From Beijerinckiaceae bacterium RH AL1 (GTDB lineage Bacteria > Pseudomonadota > Alphaproteobacteria > Rhizobiales > Beijerinckiaceae), in contig LR590083.2 in assembly GCA_901457705.2 (NCBI GenBank), forward strand, positions 2,976,597 to 3,040,596: a stretch of DNA of 64,000 nucleotides, read 5' to 3'. Shown here piece by piece: positions 60,136 to 64,000 of the stretch. The translations under genes and the position numbers were made by a program. The stretch's first letter is position 1. Each line of letters starts with the position of its first letter. The notes under the pieces are model-generated. The model was given only the letters and a program-made list of their open reading frames with translations, searched no databases and was not told the DNA's origin.

Positions 60136-61593
60136 TCATGCGGGCGCTCCCGCGAAAGCCTTGGCCGAGTGCTCGATGTGATCGGTGGTGACGCGGCTCT
60201 CGCCGCGCTCCTGCGCGACACTCTCGGCCGCGTCGCGCAGACGCTTGGCGGCGGAGATGCGCACCAACACCGGCTGGGCCTCGACGAGCGTCTCGAGCGC
60301 CGCGCGGGCGTCGTCGTCCCAGTCGAGCTCGGTGCTGCGCCCGGCGAGGCGCGACGGCGTCGCGGCGACCTTGTCCATCGCGGTGGCGAGCGGCAGGATG
60401 TGGAAGAGCGCGTCGAACAGCGCGTTCGCCACCTCCTGCACGAGCCAGGTCGCGCCCGAGTAGCCCATCACCGGCGTGCCGGTGTGGCGGCGGATGATCG
60501 CGCCGGGGAAGGAGAGCGGGATGTAGGTCGCCCGCCCGCCGCACTCGGCGAGATACATGCGCTCGTTGTAGGAGCCGAACATGACCAGCGGCGGCTTCGT
60601 CCTGCACAGCTCGCGCACCGTCTCGTTGTCGGTCTTGGCGCCGGGCTTGCGGCCGATCGCGAAGGTGCACGGCAGGCCGAGCTCGTCCTCGAGGAAGTGG
60701 CGGACGCCGCGGGCATAGGTCTCGGTCGCGACGACGGCGAACGAGGCGGTGCCGAAGAAGTCCTGCGTTACCGAGCGCCACAGGTCCCAAAGCGGCTTGA
60801 TGGTCGTGTGCTTCTCGCGCTCGATGAACGGCTCGGGGTCGAGCCCGGTCAGCTCGCCGAGCGTGCGCAGGAACTTGGTCGTCGAGTGCAGGCCGATCGG
60901 CGCCTGCAGGTAGGGCCGGTCGATCTGCTCGCAGAGCAGCCGCCCGAACTCGCGGTAGAGGCAGATGTTGACGTCGGCCTGCGCGAGCTTGCCCACGTCA
61001 GCGATGTGGCTGCCGAGCGGGAAGGTCATGTTGACTTCGCAGCCCACGCCTTCGACGAGGCGACGGATCTCGGCGAGGTCGGAGGCCATGTTGAAGGTGC
61101 CGTAGATCGGCCCGATGAGGTTGACGCGCGGCTTGGCGCCCTCGGCGCGCGGCTTCGCGGCGGCGACCTTCTTCGGCCCGAACTCGGTCCACAGCCAGTT
61201 GATCGCGCGATCGGCCGACTGCCACTGGTCCTCGTCGATGGTACGCGGCAGGAAGCGCTTGATGTTGGTGCCCTCGGGCGTCACGCCGCCGCCGATCATC
61301 TCGGCGATCGAGCCGGTGACGACGACCGACGGCTGCGTCGGGTCGAGCACGGCGTTGGCGCGGCGCATCGCGCCCTCGGTGCCGGTCTTGCCGAGCTCCT
61401 CCTCGGCGAGCCCAGTGACGACGATCGGCAGCTCGTGCGGCGGCAAGCCATCGGTGTAATGCAGCACCGCGGTAACCGGCAGGTTCTCGCAGCCGACCGG
61501 GCCGTCGATGACGACCTGCAGGCCCTTGATGGCCGTGAACGCGTAGACCGCGCCCCAGTAGCCCCCTGCCCTATCGTGATCGAGGACCAGCAT
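60136..61593 (-). CDS. bchZ: Chlorophyllide a reductase subunit Z
   Basis: Catalytic NifK-like subunit of chlorophyllide a reductase in bacteriochlorophyll synthesis, 485 residues. It opens [20 protein letters not shown], has the cluster Cys in [13 protein letters not shown] and [15 protein letters not shown], and a PCP-red-like C-terminus. Its ATG overlaps the bchY stop (TGATG). Confidence 0.95.
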   Translation of the reverse strand: MLVLDHDRAGGYWGAVYAFTAIKGLQVVIDGPVGCENLPVTAVLHYTDGLPPHELPIVVTGLAEEELGKTGTEGAMRRANAVLDPTQPSVVVTGSIAEMIGGGVTPEGTNIKRFLPRTIDEDQWQSADRAINWLWTEFGPKKVAAAKPRAEGAKPRVNLIGPIYGTFNMASDLAEIRRLVEGVGCEVNMTFPLGSHIADVGKLAQADVNICLYREFGRLLCEQIDRPYLQAPIGLHSTTKFLRTLGELTGLDPEPFIEREKHTTIKPLWDLWRSVTQDFFGTASFAVVATETYARGVRHFLEDELGLPCTFAIGRKPGAKTDNETVRELCRTKPPLVMFGSYNERMYLAECGGRATYIPLSFPGAIIRRHTGTPVMGYSGATWLVQEVANALFDALFHILPLATAMDKVAATPSRLAGRSTELDWDDDARAALETLVEAQPVLVRISAAKRLRDAAESVAQERGESRVTTDHIEHSAKAFAGAPA

Positions 61594-63155
61594 CAGTGCG
61601 GCCCTCCCAGATCCTGGGTCTCGGCCGCGCGCTGCTTGGCCTTGATGTCGAGCGCCTTCTTGTACTTCTCGCGGAACTCCGGCCGGTCGACCGGCACGCC
61701 TTCCCATACGCCGGCGGCGTGACCGGTGCCGACGCCCTCGAAGAAGGCCTTCATCGCGTCGAAGCGCGGCTTGGAGGCGATGGCGGCGTTGACGACCTCG
61801 GCGAGCGAGCCGGCGCCCATCATGCCGAACAGCGGCCGCGCCGAGATGAGGTTGGTGAAGTAGAGCGCCGGGATGCCCCGCGCCTTGGCCTTCTGCACAA
61901 CCGGCGTCGTGCCGATCGCGAGATCGGGCTCGAAGGCCTCCATCGCGGCGAGGTCCTGCTCGAGCGAGGCGCGGTAGGTGACGGGGATGCCGCGGGCGTC
62001 GAGCCACTCGCGGTCGGCTTCCGACCAGGGCGTGCGCGGGCAGGCCGTGCCGACGTAGCAGACGTCGGCGCCGCTCTCGACGAGCAGGCGCGCCACCAGC
62101 AGCTCCGAGCCCTCGTAGCCCGAGAGCGTGATGCGGCCCTTGATCGGCTTGGCGGCCAGCGCCCCGGCGATCGCCGGCAGGAAGCGGTTCTTCGCGGCGT
62201 CGATGCGCTCCTGCGCGACGCCGCAGGTGCGGCCGATCGCGTCGAGCCAGGCCGCGGTGCCGTCGACGCCGACGGGGCCGGAGCCGACGATCGGCCGGCC
62301 GGCCGCCGCGAACTCGCGCAGCGAGGCCTTGTAGAAGGGGTGGATCGCCGCGACCGCCGTGCAGTCCAGCGCCGCATAGAGCTCGCGCCACTCGCGCGTC
62401 GGCACGACCGGGCCGGCGGCGAGGCCGAGCGGCTCGAGCAGCGCGCCGATGCCGACGGGGTCGGCCGGGAACATCTCGCCGACGAGGGCGATCGACGGCC
62501 GCTCGCTGCGGCCCTTCTCTGGCGCGGCGACGGGGCCGGCCATCGCCTCTTCCCGCGCATAGGCCAGCATCGCGCCGGCGAGCACGTCCTTGGCCTCGGC
62601 ATGCGTCGGGATGCCGAAGCCCGGCACGTCGATGCCGATGATGCGCACGCCGTTGATCGCCTTGGGCAGCAGCCGCAGCGGCACGCCGGAGGCCGTCGGC
62701 ACGCAGAGATTGGTGACGACGATCGCATCGTAGAGCGCGGGGTCGGCGAGCTTGTGGACGGCGTCGCGGATGTCCTCGAAGAGCTTGCCCGTGACCAGCG
62801 TCTCGGAATTGAACGGGACGTAGCCGACCGAGCGCCGCGCGCCGTAGAAATGCGAGGTGAAGGTGAGGCCGTAGACGCAGCAGGCCGAGCCCGACAGCAC
62901 GGTGGCGGTGCGCTTCATGCGAAGCCCGACGCGCAGCGAGCCGAAGGCCGGGCACATGCTCTGCGGCTGGTCGTGCGGGCCTTGCGGATAGTCGGCCGCA
63001 TATCGCGCCAGCACCTCGGACTTGCCGGCCTTCTCGGCCGCCGCGCGCATCTCCGCCTTGCCGCCATGGCAGCCCGAGCCCGAAGCGGCAACCGGCTCGC
63101 CGGCTTCCGACATCGTCACGTCTTCGGGGAGGGGCGCGTCGTAATCCATGGACAT
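61593..63155 (-). CDS. bchY: Chlorophyllide a reductase subunit Y
   Basis: NifD-like subunit of 520 residues. Cluster Cys lie in [14 protein letters not shown] and [13 protein letters not shown], followed by [20 protein letters not shown]. It is coupled to bchX and bchZ by TGATG overlaps. A Ser/Gly/Cys stretch, [10 protein letters not shown], lies near the N-terminus. Confidence 0.95.
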   Translation of the reverse strand: MSMDYDAPLPEDVTMSEAGEPVAASGSGCHGGKAEMRAAAEKAGKSEVLARYAADYPQGPHDQPQSMCPAFGSLRVGLRMKRTATVLSGSACCVYGLTFTSHFYGARRSVGYVPFNSETLVTGKLFEDIRDAVHKLADPALYDAIVVTNLCVPTASGVPLRLLPKAINGVRIIGIDVPGFGIPTHAEAKDVLAGAMLAYAREEAMAGPVAAPEKGRSERPSIALVGEMFPADPVGIGALLEPLGLAAGPVVPTREWRELYAALDCTAVAAIHPFYKASLREFAAAGRPIVGSGPVGVDGTAAWLDAIGRTCGVAQERIDAAKNRFLPAIAGALAAKPIKGRITLSGYEGSELLVARLLVESGADVCYVGTACPRTPWSEADREWLDARGIPVTYRASLEQDLAAMEAFEPDLAIGTTPVVQKAKARGIPALYFTNLISARPLFGMMGAGSLAEVVNAAIASKPRFDAMKAFFEGVGTGHAAGVWEGVPVDRPEFREKYKKALDIKAKQRAAETQDLGGPH

Positions 63156-64000
63156 CAAACCGTATCGTAGACGACTTCGAGCGTCGGCTTGGTGATGTCG
63201 GCGCGGCCGCACATGTCCTGCATCGTGGCCGGCACGAGGACGACGTCGCGTCCGACCGTGTCGCCGGAGAACAGTTCGAGCAGGCCGTCCTGCGTCAGCG
63301 GCTTCGGCCGCACCGGCGGCGCGTCGGCGACGTTCTGCGCCAGCTCCTCGAAGAGCGCGCCCCAGCGGTTGCCGGGCGTGCCGATGATCTCGTAGTTCGC
63401 GCTCTTCTTGCGGATGTCCTCGTCGGCGGGAATCGCCGCCAGCACGGGGATCCCGGCGTTCTCCGCAAAGGCCTGCGCCTCGCCGCTGTGGTCGTCCTTG
63501 TTGATCACCATGCCGGCGACGCCGACGTTGCCGCCGAGCTTGCGGAAGTATTCGACCGCCGAGCAGACGTTGTTGGCGACGTAGAGCGACTGCAGGTCGT
63601 TCGAGGCGACGACGATGACCTTTTGGCACATGTCGCGGGCGATCGGCAGGCCGAAGCCGCCGCACACCACGTCGCCGAGGAAGTCGAGCAGGACGAAGTC
63701 GAAGCCCCACTCGTGGAAGCCGAGCTTCTCGAGCGTCTCGAAGCCGTGGATGATGCCGCGGCCGCCGCAGCCGCGCCCGACCTCGGGTCCGCCGAGCTCC
63801 ATGGCGAAGACGCCGTCGCGCTTGAAGCAGACGTCGGAGATCGAGATCTCGGCGCCGGCCGCCTTCATCTTGGCCGACGTCTCGATGATCGTTGGGCAGG
63901 CCTTGCCGCCGAACAGCAGCGAGGTCGTGTCGCTCTTCGGATCGCAGCCGATGAGCAGAACCTTCTTGCCCTGCTGCGCCATCATGTAGGAGAGGTTGGC
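63155..64000 (-). CDS. bchX: Chlorophyllide a reductase iron protein subunit X, partial
   Basis: NifH-like iron-sulfur ATPase of the reductase. The visible part has [17 protein letters not shown], cluster Cys in [10 protein letters not shown] and [16 protein letters not shown], and an ASNDLQSLY segment. The 5' end, including the P-loop, lies beyond the window; in-frame codons run to position 64000 ([10 protein letters not shown]). Confidence 0.95.
   Translation of the reverse strand, partial: ANLSYMMAQQGKKVLLIGCDPKSDTTSLLFGGKACPTIIETSAKMKAAGAEISISDVCFKRDGVFAMELGGPEVGRGCGGRGIIHGFETLEKLGFHEWGFDFVLLDFLGDVVCGGFGLPIARDMCQKVIVVASNDLQSLYVANNVCSAVEYFRKLGGNVGVAGMVINKDDHSGEAQAFAENAGIPVLAAIPADEDIRKKSANYEIIGTPGNRWGALFEELAQNVADAPPVRPKPLTQDGLLELFSGDTVGRDVVLVPATMQDMCGRADITKPTLEVVYDTV

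Overview
The window looks like the chromosome of a photosynthetic, methylotrophic alphaproteobacterium, most likely a Hyphomicrobiales member near Beijerinckiaceae or Methylobacteriaceae. This rests on high GC, strong alphaproteobacterial gene types, a bchXYZ-pufQBALMC photosynthesis operon, and a lanthanide-type methanol oxidation set (xoxF, xoxG, xoxJ, pqqABCDE and a lut/ped-type ABC cluster). The family placement is inference; no rRNA or tRNA gene was seen.

Layout: 0.1-9.4 kb holds a four-gene RND efflux operon (outer membrane factor, adaptor, two RND pumps). 9.5-11 kb is a less GC-rich island with a tandemly duplicated Imm11/DUF1629-like immunity gene, one copy frameshifted. 11-22.4 kb is mixed: Nudix, SrpA-like catalase plus cytochrome b561, DsbB and YqaA, PlsC, an orphan gene under a LexA-type box, GH13 and GH15 enzymes, an HtrA-like protease and an MBL-fold protein. 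22.4-30.4 kb is a tightly packed minus-strand unit: lanthanide-uptake-type lutA-lutB-lutE-lutF, four small exported proteins and a sensor kinase/response regulator pair. 30.6-42.3 kb holds a sulfotransferase, phosphoglucomutase, an HWE kinase with its receiver protein, Entner-Doudoroff genes (eda-edd), glycogen genes (glgC-glgA) separated by a REP-like palindrome pair, and a peroxiredoxin.

42.3-50.3 kb is the methanol oxidation core: pqqABCDE followed by two translationally coupled exported proteins on the plus strand, meeting xoxF-xoxG-xoxJ on the minus strand. Upstream of xoxF is a NitT/TauT/SsuA-type ABC transporter with two closely related Tat-type binding proteins (50.7-54.3 kb). 54.5-56.2 kb has a small Cys-rich gene, a GNAT and a heme oxygenase. 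56.3-64 kb is the minus-strand run bchX(partial)-bchY-bchZ-pufQ-pufB-pufA-pufL-pufM-pufC, ending in a strong hairpin.

The lut operon would import lanthanide, pqq genes make the cofactor, XoxF oxidises methanol in the periplasm and XoxG carries the electrons. The puf/bch operon supplies chlorin reductase for bacteriochlorophyll, the light-harvesting 1 antenna and the reaction centre with its tetraheme cytochrome.

Six apparent single-base frameshifts interrupt otherwise conserved genes (an Imm11 copy, GH13, pgm, a glyoxalase, pqqB and a small Cys-rich gene). Several lie in short homopolymers, so sequencing or assembly error is as likely as real decay.
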